Positions 42,801-50,851 of a stretch of DNA of 64,000 nt are shown piece after piece. This DNA comes from CAZXGD01 sp046350455 (GTDB lineage Bacteria; Planctomycetota; Phycisphaerae; Phycisphaerales; SM1A02). The position numbers and the translations under genes are program-made. The stretch spans positions 62,001 through 126,000 of the forward strand of contig JAXMAM010000003.1 in the NCBI GenBank assembly GCA_046350455.1, read 5' to 3'. The notes under the pieces were generated by a model. The model was not told the DNA's origin. It made no database searches and saw only the letters and a list, made by a program, of their open reading frames with translations. The first letter of the stretch is position 1; every line of letters starts with the position of its first letter.

Positions 42801-42895
42801 TGTACAAGACCAACGAGAACATCACGGGCCTGAACTCCCGCTACACGCAGGGCATCTCCATCAGCTTTGCCCTGACGTACCAGCTCACCTTCTGA
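39854..42895 (+). CDS. TonB-dependent outer-membrane receptor
   Basis: The protein has 1013 residues. After a signal peptide (1-24) comes a carboxypeptidase-regulatory-like domain (28-105, IRGAVTDKEFSTPVAGATVS, YVIPDVDPGTYTLVITKDGY), then a plug domain (about 155-270) with YAVIRGLPDRYVGTLLDGIR and GEASGGAVNIDLKDMPEEG. A 22-strand-type beta-barrel with many alternating strands ends in YQLTF, the terminal Phe expected for outer-membrane barrels. It should import a substrate using the TonB system encoded upstream; the substrate cannot be named. An in-frame start at 39692 lies inside the upstream gene and is rejected. Confidence 0.9.
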   Translation: MVTAARGTLAVLVACAATSVAAAQAPAGGSIRGAVTDKEFSTPVAGATVSVLGTRWRTTTRDNGTYVIPDVDPGTYTLVITKDGYLREIKPNVQVRQGQLADVDILLAGEFEDMEEYVVQDVNLGKESEEKQDLVVPMDVAPITYIPPMDFQLRLATPQMLDVIGVEMITKSGASDAASILLLAPGASLQDGKYAVIRGLPDRYVGTLLDGIRLPTADPDKRAVKLDQFPAAVIESVQISKNFTPDQQGEASGGAVNIDLKDMPEEGYLQFKAQYGFNSQVKNGKFLTYKGGGMDYWGGNDVLATQPELAGQPWPNNPTGTRNGSAPSIYKWSVAGGDSWEIDEGVRLGAFGNFFYDKDASAYNNGRLDSLEQAGPGTPLIPEVFGIGDDFKTELYDVKQGTQSVQWGGMGGVGLETDNNKISAKFLYTLLSEDQAIRLTDTRGKLYFFPGYDSNDINGVGHNLPLAAPFNRLETLDYSQLSTTSIILHGEHTLAFLEGDGDTLAANEWFGMEAPQVDWRLAWSRANENQPDQTQFAAYWVPEFEVFPGFNLPPQWIAYPPAQNTNVGWVQHINYENTETSFQGAVNLKLPFVQWNDREGYFKFGAFGDDVKREYRQDTFSNNGDPNNSYSSDWNDAWSEVFPSQGHIINQSDTDISYDGKQNVLATYAMFDMPFNETMNLVGGVRFESTQMSTTVLPDANALWIDVNTQTLLNFTGPNTWDANFRENRLLPMVGWNWNITEDLILKTAFAETIARPNFFELVPVLQYDYIGGPIFIGNPDLKMSRLLNLDARLDWLPFENWLISGSVFYKDIKDPIQYVQRFTEGFAYTTALNFPEGWLLGVELESRVTLEPFLGEDWKGLAFGANFTWMTSQVTLSQADADALATYGVNDKTQPMTATPDFLINLNATYELELTGTQLGLFYKYTGESLVSGANPHTTLLTPAIYQQPYGTLNFMMSQQLLAGLRFTFQAKNLLNPNIDTLYKTNENITGLNSRYTQGISISFALTYQLTF

Positions 42896-42908
42896 CCGAG
42901 GCACATCC

Positions 42909-43697
42909 ATGCACGTACGGAACTCCATCCGCCTGACCGCCATGCTCGCCCTGGCCCTGCTGGCCGCTCCGGCCACCGCCGCAGCGCCCGCCGCTGCACG
43001 CGTTGCTGGCCAAGACTCCAAGGCCGCCACCGAGGCCGAGGCTGCGCCCGTGATGCCGCAGTTCCTGGGCGTGGCCATTGACGCCCCGCCGCTACCAGAC
43101 CCCGCCATGGACGCGCCCGTGTTCCTGCAGGCCGTGGCAGAGGACGCGCTGTTCCAGGTGCAGCTGGGCCGCCTGCTGGAGGCGCGCGCCACCACCAAGG
43201 AGGTGAAGGAGCTGGCCCACCGCATGGCCACCAACTACACCGCCATCCAGGTGATCCTGACCAAGCTGGCTGCCAAGCAGAACGTCATGCTGCCTGCAGC
43301 ACTCAGCAGCGCAGACCAGGCGCTGGCCGACCGCTTTGCCAGCGCAGAGGTGGGCGCCCTGCAGCAGGCCTACGCAGCGCTTCTGGCGCAGCGCACGGCG
43401 GTGGCGCTGGCGGCCTTCAAGTGGCAGTACGACAACGCCACCAACGAGGACATCCGCTCCTTTGCCATGCAGACGGCCCCCATCATGGGCACGCACGCCC
43501 GCGCCGCAGAGGCAGTGAACACGCAGGTGAACAAGGAAGAGATCCGCCAGGTGGCAGAGATCAAGCTGGCTGCCCAGAAGGCAGAGGAGCTGCGCAAGGC
43601 AGAAGAAGCCGCCGCAGCCGCGCAAGCCGCAGCCAAGAAGGGCGGCACGCGCCGCGCTCCCGCCAAGAAGACCACCACGCCTTCCACCACCAAGTAG
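42909..43697 (+). CDS. DUF4142-type secreted helical protein
   Basis: The protein has 262 residues. A signal peptide (LTAMLALALLAAPATAAA, to about residue 27) is followed by a four-helix domain of DUF4142 type (VFLQAVAEDALFQVQLGRLL, TKEVKELAHRMATNYTAIQV, LLAQRTAVALAAFKWQY). The tail is Lys/Ala-rich (AAQAAAKKGGTRRAPAKK), possibly binding nucleic acid or acidic polymer. It starts 13 nt after the receptor with GAGGC upstream, so it is probably the last gene of the TonB operon. Confidence 0.68.
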   Translation: MHVRNSIRLTAMLALALLAAPATAAAPAAARVAGQDSKAATEAEAAPVMPQFLGVAIDAPPLPDPAMDAPVFLQAVAEDALFQVQLGRLLEARATTKEVKELAHRMATNYTAIQVILTKLAAKQNVMLPAALSSADQALADRFASAEVGALQQAYAALLAQRTAVALAAFKWQYDNATNEDIRSFAMQTAPIMGTHARAAEAVNTQVNKEEIRQVAEIKLAAQKAEELRKAEEAAAAAQAAAKKGGTRRAPAKKTTTPSTTK

Positions 43698-43705
43698 CGC
43701 ACGGC

Positions 43706-43711
43706 TACGCT
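43706..43711 (+). promoter_or_regulatory. Probable -10 of the second YkgJ-type gene
   Basis: TACGCT ends 7 nt before ATG 43719, the same hexamer and spacing as at the M20 amidohydrolase gene. Confidence 0.45.
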
Positions 43712-43718
43712 GTGCGCC

Positions 43719-44225
43719 ATGCACCCCCTGCTCCGCCTGCCGCCCGAAGCGCCCGAGCTGGCGCAGGCCTGGGCCCAGGCGTGCTTTGACCCGCGCGTAG
43801 ACGCAGAGATCCGCGCGGTGCATGCAGCGTGCGCAGAGCAGGTGGCGCAGCAGCGCCCCTTGTGCATCGCCAGCGGGACATGCTGCCGGTTTGAGGCCTA
43901 CGGCCACCGCCTGCACGTGACGGGCCTGGAGGCCGCGTGGAGCCTGCGCCAGCTGGGCGCCACTCCCACCATGCCAGACCGGCGCGCGGCTGTCCAGCGC
44001 GGCGACTGCCCCTTCCTGCAGGGCTCGCAGTGCGGCGCCCACGCAGCCCGGCCGGTGGGCTGTCGCACCTTCTACTGCGATCCCACCGCCCAGACCTGGC
44101 AGCAGGACCTGTCCGAGCGCCTGCACAACCGCATCCGCGCGCTGCACGATGCGCTTGAAATCCCCTACCGATATGGCGATTGGCGCACCATGCTGGCGTA
44201 CTTTGCGGACCAAGAGCCGGGCTAG
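43719..44225 (+). CDS. YkgJ-type cysteine-cluster protein (second copy)
   Basis: The 168-residue protein has a Cys pattern GTCCRFEAYGHRL, CPFLQGSQCGAHAARPVGCR and FYCD, as in the YkgJ family of putative metal or Fe-S cluster proteins. It shares little sequence with the copy at 30378 outside these motifs. An upstream TACGCT suggests its own promoter, and rimO follows after 36 nt. Confidence 0.75.
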   Translation: MHPLLRLPPEAPELAQAWAQACFDPRVDAEIRAVHAACAEQVAQQRPLCIASGTCCRFEAYGHRLHVTGLEAAWSLRQLGATPTMPDRRAAVQRGDCPFLQGSQCGAHAARPVGCRTFYCDPTAQTWQQDLSERLHNRIRALHDALEIPYRYGDWRTMLAYFADQEPG

Positions 44226-44242
44226 GCACCCTGCGGGCCAAC

Positions 44243-44248
44243 TACAAT
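44243..44248 (+). promoter_or_regulatory. Probable -10 of rimO
   Basis: TACAAT ends 13 nt before ATG 44262. It overlaps the more upstream ATG at 44247, which argues that 44262 is the real start. Confidence 0.4.
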
Positions 44249-44261
44249 GGCCCTTCTGCCC

Positions 44262-45824
44262 ATGTCTGGCGCCACCGCTCCATCCTCTGCTGTCCAGCGC
44301 ATTGCCTTTGTCAGTCTGGGCTGCCCCAAGAACCTGGTGGACAGCGAGAAGATGCTGGGCGTCCTGCGCCAGAGCGGCTTCCAGCTGGTGAGCGACCACA
44401 GCCAGGCGGACGCCATCGTGGTGAACACCTGCGGCTTCCTGGAAGCCAGCAAGGACGAGAGCCTGGAGGTCATCCAGGAGGCCCTGGAGCGCAAGAAGGC
44501 AGGCACCCTGAAGCGCGTGGTGGTGGCCGGCTGCCTGGTGCAGCGGCACCGCGCCAAGATGCTGGAGTGGGCGCCGGGCATTGACGCCATGATCGGCGTG
44601 TTCGACCGCGACCACATCGTGGACGCAGTGGCTGGCCCAGAAGCGCGCGCTGCCAATCCCGGCCCCGCTGCTACAGACGCCCCCCGCTACTGGATCAGCG
44701 GCAACGCCCTGCAGGCTGCTGCCGAGCGCGGCCTGCAGACCACCGGCCTCACCGTGAACGGCAAGGATGGAAAGGGCGTGGGCTACTGGGAGGATGACTC
44801 CAACCGCTTCCGACTGACGCCGCGCCACTGGTCGTATCTGCGCGTGAGCGAAGGCTGCAATCAGCGCTGCGCGTTCTGCACCATTCCCAGCATCCGCGGC
44901 AAGATGCGCAGCAAGCCTGTTGAGCGCATCGCGGCCGAGGCCCGCGCGCTGCTGGCGGACGGGGCGTATGAGCTGAACCTCATCGGCCAGGACACCACCA
45001 GCTTTGGCCATGACATTGGCTACGCAGAAGGCCTGGTGGGCATGCTCACCGCGGTCAATCAGGCGGTGCAACAGCACGGCGCTGGCTGGGTGCGGCTCAT
45101 GTACGCCTACCCCAGCAACTTCTCCGACGAGATGATCGACGCCCTGGCCCGCCTGGAGCACGTGGTGAAGTACATCGACATCCCGCTCCAGCACATGAGC
45201 GACCCCATGCTGAAGGCCATGCGCCGGCACACCAGCAGCGCCCAGCAGCGCACGCTCCTGGAAAAGCTGCGCGACCGCGTGCCTGGCATGGCCATCCGCA
45301 CCACCTTCATCACTGGCTTCCCTGGCGAGACAGAGCAGGACCACGCAGAGCTGCTGGAGTTCGTGCAGGAGTTTGGCTTCGACGCCATGGGCGTGTTCAA
45401 GTACAGCCGCGAAGATGGCACGCCCGCTGGCACCATGGATCAAGACCCTGCGCTGCACGTGCCAGATGACGTGAAGGTGGCGCGCGAGCAGGAGCTGATG
45501 CTGGCCCAGCAGACCATCGCGTTTGAAAACGCCGCATACGTGGCGGAGCAGCGCTGCCAGTTCGACGTGCTCATCGAAGGCCCCGCTGCCGGCGGCGCTG
45601 CCGCCCAGGCCACCACCGGCGTGGGCCGCGGCGGCACGCTCTACGCTGGCCGCGCATACTTCCAGGCGCCCCAGATTGACAGCCTGACCTATGTGATGTC
45701 CCCCACCAAGCTGGCCCCGGGCGAGCTGGTGCGCTGCACTGTGGTGGACAGCAGCGGCTACGACCTGGTGGCCCAGCCCACGGCAGATCTGGACCGAAAG
45801 GTGCAGCTGCCCGTGGTGGGCTAG
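44262..45824 (+). CDS. rimO: Ribosomal protein S12 methylthiotransferase RimO
   Basis: A radical-SAM enzyme with two Fe-S clusters that methylthiolates an Asp of ribosomal protein S12. The N-terminal domain has FVSLGCPKNLVDSEKMLGVL, VVNTCGFLEASKDES and VAGCLVQRH, giving the three cysteines of the auxiliary cluster. The radical-SAM motif is SEGCNQRCAFCTIPSIRGKM, followed by LNLIGQDTT. A TRAM domain closes the C terminus. At 520 residues it is longer than E. coli RimO, with an extra segment (about residues 125-180) before the radical-SAM domain. NLVDSEK and the LIGQDT form favour RimO over MiaB. Confidence 0.92.
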   Translation: MSGATAPSSAVQRIAFVSLGCPKNLVDSEKMLGVLRQSGFQLVSDHSQADAIVVNTCGFLEASKDESLEVIQEALERKKAGTLKRVVVAGCLVQRHRAKMLEWAPGIDAMIGVFDRDHIVDAVAGPEARAANPGPAATDAPRYWISGNALQAAAERGLQTTGLTVNGKDGKGVGYWEDDSNRFRLTPRHWSYLRVSEGCNQRCAFCTIPSIRGKMRSKPVERIAAEARALLADGAYELNLIGQDTTSFGHDIGYAEGLVGMLTAVNQAVQQHGAGWVRLMYAYPSNFSDEMIDALARLEHVVKYIDIPLQHMSDPMLKAMRRHTSSAQQRTLLEKLRDRVPGMAIRTTFITGFPGETEQDHAELLEFVQEFGFDAMGVFKYSREDGTPAGTMDQDPALHVPDDVKVAREQELMLAQQTIAFENAAYVAEQRCQFDVLIEGPAAGGAAAQATTGVGRGGTLYAGRAYFQAPQIDSLTYVMSPTKLAPGELVRCTVVDSSGYDLVAQPTADLDRKVQLPVVG

Positions 45825-45827
45825 ACG

Positions 45828-45833
45828 TACCCT
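45828..45833 (+). promoter_or_regulatory. Probable -10 of the secreted-protein gene at 45841
   Basis: TACCCT ends 7 nt before ATG 45841. Confidence 0.4.
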
Positions 45834-45840
45834 TTGACAT

Positions 45841-46674
45841 ATGAAGCGCCTGTCCACCCTGGCTGTCCTGGCCGCCCTGCTTGGGGCCGCCCTCTGCGCG
45901 TTCCCAGCAGCAGCCCAGAACTCCGGCAAGCCAGATGTTCCGCCGCTGGAGTTCGACCCCGCCAAGCCAGAAAAGGTGGAAGGCTGGTGGAGCAACGGCA
46001 CAGAGCTTCTGCTGCTGGAGCCCAATGGCGCCTACGCCATGTGGATCACGCAGGACCGCTTTGCGCGCCCCGCTGAGATCGGCGCGTGGCGCCGCTCCAA
46101 CTACATCCTGTTTGACCTGGAGCCCTACCGCGCCAAGCCGGGCACACGCGTCCGCGTGCAGCTGGTCAAGGACCGCGGAGAGACCCGCATCGCCCGCGAA
46201 GGCATGGCCAACTTCAAGCGCCTGGCAGCGCCGCCCCGCGTCTTTGCAGACGAGGTCCTGGGCGTGTGGACCGCAGACCGCGAGCAGCTGGTGCTGCTGG
46301 AGAACGGCCGCTACGAGTACCGCCGCACCGGCGTGACCAGCGGCATCAGCCAGCACGACGGCATCTGGCGCACCGAAGGCACCAGCGTGTTCCTGGCGCC
46401 AGACACTGGCGCAGTGGACCCCATCCGCCTGAACTCCGAGAAGCAGCCAGACGGCACGCTGCTTCTGCGCGGGCCCGGCGGCACATTGAAGCACTGGGTG
46501 CCAGAGCAGCCAGCCCCGGCAGCGCCCACGGCTGCGCCAGAGGTCAAGCCCACGGCGCCATCCACTGCACCGTCCTCTGCGCCCGGCAACACACCCGCGA
46601 CCCCTGCAGCGCCCGCTGGCAATCCGCCAGCATCCACGCAGCCAGCAGGCCCGACAAAGAGCGGTTTGCGCTAG
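45841..46674 (+). CDS. Secreted protein of unknown function with Pro/Ala-rich tail
   Basis: The protein has 277 residues. A signal peptide (residues 1-25, LAVLAALLGAALCAFPAAAQ) precedes two similar halves: EKVEGWWSNGTELLLLEPNG / YAMWITQD and EVLGVWTADREQLVLLENGR / YEYRRTGV, each followed by a W-R and an F/D pattern. This suggests an internal duplication of a lipocalin-like or META-like beta domain of about 90 residues. The last 75 residues are Ala/Pro/Thr-rich. I do not recognise the family. It sits between rimO and lepA. Confidence 0.6.
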   Translation: MKRLSTLAVLAALLGAALCAFPAAAQNSGKPDVPPLEFDPAKPEKVEGWWSNGTELLLLEPNGAYAMWITQDRFARPAEIGAWRRSNYILFDLEPYRAKPGTRVRVQLVKDRGETRIAREGMANFKRLAAPPRVFADEVLGVWTADREQLVLLENGRYEYRRTGVTSGISQHDGIWRTEGTSVFLAPDTGAVDPIRLNSEKQPDGTLLLRGPGGTLKHWVPEQPAPAAPTAAPEVKPTAPSTAPSSAPGNTPATPAAPAGNPPASTQPAGPTKSGLR

Positions 46675-46677
46675 ACT
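46672..46677 (+). promoter_or_regulatory. Possible -10 of lepA
   Basis: TAGACT ends 22 nt before the GTG start at 46700. It overlaps the stop codon of the preceding gene. Confidence 0.3.
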
Positions 46678-46699
46678 TGGGGGCTTTCCCCAGAGCCCT

Positions 46700-48508
46700 G
46701 TGCGCATCCGCAACTTCTCCATCATCGCCCACATTGATCACGGCAAGAGCACCCTGGCAGACCGCCTGCTGCAGGCCACCAAGGCTGTGAGCGAGCGCGA
46801 GGCCCGCGCTCAGATGCTGGACTCCATGGACCTGGAGCGCGAGCGCGGCATCACCATCAAGGCCTCGGCTGTGACAGTGACGCACCAGTACAAGGGCGAG
46901 GACTACGAGCTCAACTTCATCGACACCCCAGGCCACGTGGACTTCACCTATGAGGTGAGCCGCGCCCTGAAGGCGTGCGAAGGCGCTGTGCTGGTTGTGG
47001 ACTCCACCCAGGGCGTGCAGGCGCAGACCGTGGCCAATGCCTACCTGGCCATGGGCAACGACCTCACCCTGATCCCGGTCATCAACAAGATCGACCTTCC
47101 TGCAGCCAATCCGGACAAGGCCGCCATGGAGGTGGAGCAGGTGCTGGGCCTGCCAGCAGAAGACTGCCTGCAGGTGAGCGCCAAGACCGGCAAGGGCATC
47201 AACGAGCTGCTCGACCGCATCGTGGAGCGCCTGCCAGCGCCGCCCAGCCAGCGCATGCGCCAGCTGCGCGCCCTGGTCTTTGACTGCAAGTACGACGACT
47301 ACAAGGGCGTGGTGGTGTACATCCGCGTCTTCGACGGCCAGATCAAGGTGGGCGACAAGGTCCGCATGATGGGCACGGGCCGCGTGTTCAGCGTGACCGA
47401 GCTGGGCCGCAACACCCCCTTCCCGCAGAAGATGAAGGCGCTGAACTTTGCGCAGGTGGGCTATCTCTGCGCCAGCATCAAGAGCCTGGCCGACGTCCGC
47501 GTGGGCGACACCGTGACACTGGACCTGGACCCCGCTCCAGAGCCGCTGCCAGGCTATGAAGAGCCCAAGCAGATGGTGTTCTGCGACTTCTACCCAGCCA
47601 CCGACGAAGAAGGCACTGGCAAGCGCGCGGACTTCGAGACCCTGCGCGAGGCCATCGAGAAGCTCCACATCAACGACGCCAGCTTCACCTATGAAGTGCA
47701 GCACAGCGAGGCGCTTGGCTTTGGCTTCCGCTGCGGCTTCCTGGGCTTGCTGCACATGGACATCGTGCAGGAGCGCCTGGAGCGCGAGGGCAACGTCAGC
47801 ATCGTGCAGACAGCGCCCACCGTCAGCTACCAGGTGCTGAAGTCCGACGGCACCGAGGTTGAGATCCACAACCCTGCGGATCTGCCAGACATGGGCGTAG
47901 TGGCCGAGATCCGCGAGCCAATCGTCAAGATCGAGATCATCTGCCCCAACGACAACATCGGCGACCTGATGAAGCTGTGCGACGCGCGCCGCGGCACGTT
48001 CATGAGCCAGGTGGCGATCGGCGAGGACCGGCAGATGCTGGTCTACGAGCTGCCGCTGGCAGAGATCATCTACGATTTCTACGACAAGCTGAAGTCCGTC
48101 ACGCGCGGCTACGGCACCATGGACTACGAGATCACCCAGTACCGGGCCGACACCCTGGTGAAGGTGCAGATCCTGGTGAACGGCGACGCAGTGGAGGCGC
48201 TGGCGCTGATCTGCCACCGCGACTTTGCAGAGCACCGCAGCCGCCAGATCCTGCAGAAGCTGAAGGACCAGATCGACCGCCACCAGTTTGAGATTCCGCT
48301 GCAGGCGGCCATCGGCGGCAAGATCATCGCGCGCGAGTCCATCAAGGCCATGCGCAAGAACGTGACCGCCAAGTGCTACGGCGGCGACGTGAGCCGCAAG
48401 CGCAAGCTGCTGGAAAAGCAGAAGGAAGGCAAGAAGCGGATGAAGCAGATCGGCACGGTCAGCATCCCGCAGGAAGCCTTCATGGCCATCCTGGATCAGG
48501 GCGACTAG
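46700..48508 (+). CDS. lepA: Elongation factor 4 (LepA)
   Basis: This 602-residue translational GTPase acts on ribosomes during initiation and back-translocation. It starts at GTG 46700 with VRIRNFSIIAHIDHGKSTL (G1), then RERGITIKA (G2), DTPGHVDF (G3), INKIDLP (G4) and SAKTGKG (G5). EF-G-like domains and the LepA-specific C-terminal domain follow (IGGKIIARESIKAMRKNVTA, KCYGGDVSRKRKLLEKQKEG). Confidence 0.96.
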   Translation: MRIRNFSIIAHIDHGKSTLADRLLQATKAVSEREARAQMLDSMDLERERGITIKASAVTVTHQYKGEDYELNFIDTPGHVDFTYEVSRALKACEGAVLVVDSTQGVQAQTVANAYLAMGNDLTLIPVINKIDLPAANPDKAAMEVEQVLGLPAEDCLQVSAKTGKGINELLDRIVERLPAPPSQRMRQLRALVFDCKYDDYKGVVVYIRVFDGQIKVGDKVRMMGTGRVFSVTELGRNTPFPQKMKALNFAQVGYLCASIKSLADVRVGDTVTLDLDPAPEPLPGYEEPKQMVFCDFYPATDEEGTGKRADFETLREAIEKLHINDASFTYEVQHSEALGFGFRCGFLGLLHMDIVQERLEREGNVSIVQTAPTVSYQVLKSDGTEVEIHNPADLPDMGVVAEIREPIVKIEIICPNDNIGDLMKLCDARRGTFMSQVAIGEDRQMLVYELPLAEIIYDFYDKLKSVTRGYGTMDYEITQYRADTLVKVQILVNGDAVEALALICHRDFAEHRSRQILQKLKDQIDRHQFEIPLQAAIGGKIIARESIKAMRKNVTAKCYGGDVSRKRKLLEKQKEGKKRMKQIGTVSIPQEAFMAILDQGD

Positions 48509-48533
48509 CGCGCCAAGAGGGGGACTCCCGCGC

Positions 48534-48539
48534 TACGAT
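48534..48539 (+). promoter_or_regulatory. Probable -10 of the Skp-like gene
   Basis: TACGAT ends 6 nt before ATG 48546. Confidence 0.45.
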
Positions 48540-48545
48540 TCCCCC

Positions 48546-49265
48546 ATGCGCACCTCTGAACTTCTCTTTGTCTACGGGGCCCTGGCCTGCCTGGCCGCTG
48601 CCATGTTCGTCCGCACCACCGAGCAGCAGGCTGGCGCCAACCGCGAGGCCGCACCCACCGACCTGGGCCCTGCCGACAGCGTGATCCTGACTGGCAAGTC
48701 CGGCAACCTGACGCTGAAGAACGGCGATGGCCGCCTGCAGTGGGGCGACCAGGCCACCTCCAAGGCGTGGTCTGTGGCAGCCGTGAACACCGACAAGGTC
48801 ATGAAGTTGCTGCTGAAGAGCAGCCGCTTTGAGGACGAGCGCAAGGCCCTGGAGGAAGAGGCCAAGAAGAAGGACGAGGACTTCCGCAAGCGCTACAAGG
48901 AGCTGGAGGAGAAGTACAAGGACATGGATCCCAAGTCCCCTGCCTTTGAGGAAGGCCGCGAAGCGGTGAACGCCTTCTTCAAGGAGCACGGCGAATGGCG
49001 CGACTCCATCTCCACCAAGTTCAGCAAGATGCAGGCGGACCAGATCGAGAAGGCGTACCGCGAGCTGACGGCTGCCGTGGACGTGGTGGCGGACCGCCAG
49101 AAGCTGGACCTGGTCCTGCGGTTCATCCCCACAGCGGACAAGTTCGAGGCCGATGAGGTGGGCGAGGCCATGATGCGCGTGCAGGGCCGCACCTTTGTGC
49201 ATTACCCAGAGAGCATTGACATCAGCGCCGAGGTGATGAAGGAGCTGAATCTGAAGGACGAGTGA
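48546..49265 (+). CDS. OmpH/Skp-like periplasmic chaperone
   Basis: The protein has 239 residues. The N-terminal hydrophobic segment (LLFVYGALACLAAAMFV) exports or anchors it. A beta strand with VAAVNTDKVMKLLLKSSRF is followed by long charged helices (KALEEEAKKKDEDFRKRYKE, LEEKYKDM) and a return strand pair (KLDLVLRFIP, IDISAEVMKELN). This is the Skp pattern of a small beta body with coiled-coil arms that hold unfolded outer-membrane proteins. lpxA lies nearby, as in Proteobacteria. Its 3' end overlaps lipB by 44 nt on the opposite strand. Confidence 0.75.
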   Translation: MRTSELLFVYGALACLAAAMFVRTTEQQAGANREAAPTDLGPADSVILTGKSGNLTLKNGDGRLQWGDQATSKAWSVAAVNTDKVMKLLLKSSRFEDERKALEEEAKKKDEDFRKRYKELEEKYKDMDPKSPAFEEGREAVNAFFKEHGEWRDSISTKFSKMQADQIEKAYRELTAAVDVVADRQKLDLVLRFIPTADKFEADEVGEAMMRVQGRTFVHYPESIDISAEVMKELNLKDE

Positions 49266-49920
49266 GCGCCGCCTGCAGCGCGCGCGCAAGCTCTGTCTTG
49301 GCTTCTGCCATGGTTGGTGGCGCGTCTGGCCGCTCCAGCGCCAGGCTTGTCACTGGCCGGCCCACCAGCCCGCATGGCACGATGAGCTCCCAGTGGCGCA
49401 TGTCTGGCGCCACGTTCAGCGCCAGCCCGTGCATGGTCACCCAGCGTGACACGCGCACCCCGATGGCGCAGATCTTGCGCGCGCCTGCGCCTTCTGGCCC
49501 GCACCACACGCCGGTGGCGCTGGCCTCGCGGTGCGCTGGGACGCCAAACGCAGCGCAGCTCTGGATGGCTGCCTCCTCCAGCGCGCGGATGTACGTGTGC
49601 ACGCCCAGCCCCAGCCCCTGCAGGTGCACGATGGGGTACGCCACCAGCTGCCCTGGTCCATGCCAGGTGATGTCGCCACCCCGGTCTGTCTGGCAGACCT
49701 CCACACCCATGGCGGCCAGCTGCTCTGGCGTGGCGGTCAGGTGCGCCTGCGCTTCTGGCCGGCGGCTGACGGTGATCACCGGAGGAACGTGCTCCACCAG
49801 CAGCAGGGTCATGGTGGGCGCGCTGGCGCCCGCCTCCACAGCGCGGGCATGCGCCTGGCGCTGGGCATCCAGCGCAGCCTCGTAGCCCATCTGCCCAAGA
49901 TCGCGCACGTCCAGCTGCAT
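49222..49920 (-). CDS. lipB: Octanoyltransferase LipB
   Basis: Moves an octanoyl group from ACP to lipoyl domains of 2-oxoacid dehydrogenases. The 232-residue protein has VEHVPPVITVSRR, TDRGGDITWHGPGQLVAYPI, the catalytic lysine in ARKICAIGVRVSRWVTMHGL and the catalytic cysteine in ELIVPCGLVG. TACGCT on the minus strand ends 11 nt before the ATG. lipA is not in the window. Confidence 0.93.
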   Translation of the reverse strand: MQLDVRDLGQMGYEAALDAQRQAHARAVEAGASAPTMTLLLVEHVPPVITVSRRPEAQAHLTATPEQLAAMGVEVCQTDRGGDITWHGPGQLVAYPIVHLQGLGLGVHTYIRALEEAAIQSCAAFGVPAHREASATGVWCGPEGAGARKICAIGVRVSRWVTMHGLALNVAPDMRHWELIVPCGLVGRPVTSLALERPDAPPTMAEAKTELARALQAALTRPSDSAPSSPRR

Positions 49921-49931
49921 GGGGGTTCCAG

Positions 49932-49963
49932 AGCGTAGCGCACCTCCAGCGCCCCTTTACACT
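49932..49963. promoter_or_regulatory. Divergent -10 elements of lipB and lpxA
   Basis: Minus strand: TACGCT (49937-49932) ends 11 nt before the lipB ATG at 49920. Plus strand: TACACT (49958-49963) ends 6 nt before the lpxA ATG at 49970. The whole divergent control region is 49 nt. Confidence 0.45.
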
Positions 49964-49969
49964 CCGCCT

Positions 49970-50851
49970 ATGGCAAAGGTCCATCGAAGCGCGGTCATCG
50001 AGGGGGACGTGCGCCTTGCAGAGGATGTCACAGTGGGCCCCAACTGCGTGCTGGACGGCACCCTGGGGCCGCTGGTGGTGGGCGCTGGCTGCGTGCTGGT
50101 GGCAGGCGCATACCTCAACGGCCCCCTGACCATGGGTGAGCGCAATGTGGTCTATCCGGGCGCCTGCCTGGGATTTTCTCCGCAGGATCTGGGCTTTGAC
50201 CCCAACAAGCCAGGCACGGGCGCGGTGATCGGCAGCAGCAACATCTTCCGCGAGGGATTCACGCTGCACCGCGGCAAGACCACCGAGCCCACGCGCATCG
50301 GCAACCACAACTTCTTCATGACCAACTCGCATGTGGGGCACGACAGCGTGGTGGACAACCACTGCATCCTGGCCAGCGGCGCGCTGCTGGGCGGGCATGT
50401 GCACCTGGCAGACCGTGTGATCCTGGGGGGCAATGCGCTGGTGCACCAGTTCTGCCGCCTTGGCAAGGGCTGCATGTTCAGCGGTGGCGTGGGCGTAAGC
50501 ATGGATGTGCCCATGTGGTTCACCGTCACCAGCATCAACCTTGCAGGCAGCCTGAACATCGTTGGCATGCGGCGGAACGGCCTCACGCAGCACCAGATCC
50601 ACACGGTGCGCTGGGTGTACCGCGTGCTGTACCGCTCTGGCAGCACGCCACAGCAGGCGCTGCCCCAGCTGCAGGAGCGCGCGGACGACCCGCTGGTGCG
50701 CGAGTACCTGGAGTTCATCCAGAGCTCCAAGCGCGGCATCTGCCACGGCGTGAGCCGCGCCACCCGCGGCGGCACTGGCGGCGTGCACGGCCCGCGCACG
50801 GTGCCTGGCAGCCCGCACGCCTTCCCAGTGGACGTGGACCTCAAGCCGTGA
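49970..50851 (+). CDS. lpxA: UDP-N-acetylglucosamine acyltransferase LpxA
   Basis: The first enzyme of lipid A synthesis, it adds a hydroxyacyl chain to UDP-GlcNAc. The 293-residue protein is a left-handed beta-helix of hexapeptide repeats (AVIEGDVRLAEDVTVGPNCV, VDNHCILASGALLGGHVHLA). The catalytic His is in MTNSHVGHDSVV, and a C-terminal helical part starts near NIVGMRRNGLTQHQI. The C terminus is about 30 residues longer than in E. coli. ATG 49970 is chosen over the frame start at 49919 because TACACT ends 6 nt before it and the repeat begins at once. It implies that this organism makes lipid A. Confidence 0.9.
   Translation: MAKVHRSAVIEGDVRLAEDVTVGPNCVLDGTLGPLVVGAGCVLVAGAYLNGPLTMGERNVVYPGACLGFSPQDLGFDPNKPGTGAVIGSSNIFREGFTLHRGKTTEPTRIGNHNFFMTNSHVGHDSVVDNHCILASGALLGGHVHLADRVILGGNALVHQFCRLGKGCMFSGGVGVSMDVPMWFTVTSINLAGSLNIVGMRRNGLTQHQIHTVRWVYRVLYRSGSTPQQALPQLQERADDPLVREYLEFIQSSKRGICHGVSRATRGGTGGVHGPRTVPGSPHAFPVDVDLKP

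Noticed and set aside
49222..49265. Frameshift or misassembly at the lipB/Skp-like 3' overlap
   Set aside because: Both frames are complete and end normally. A 44-nt convergent overlap is unusual but not evidence of error.
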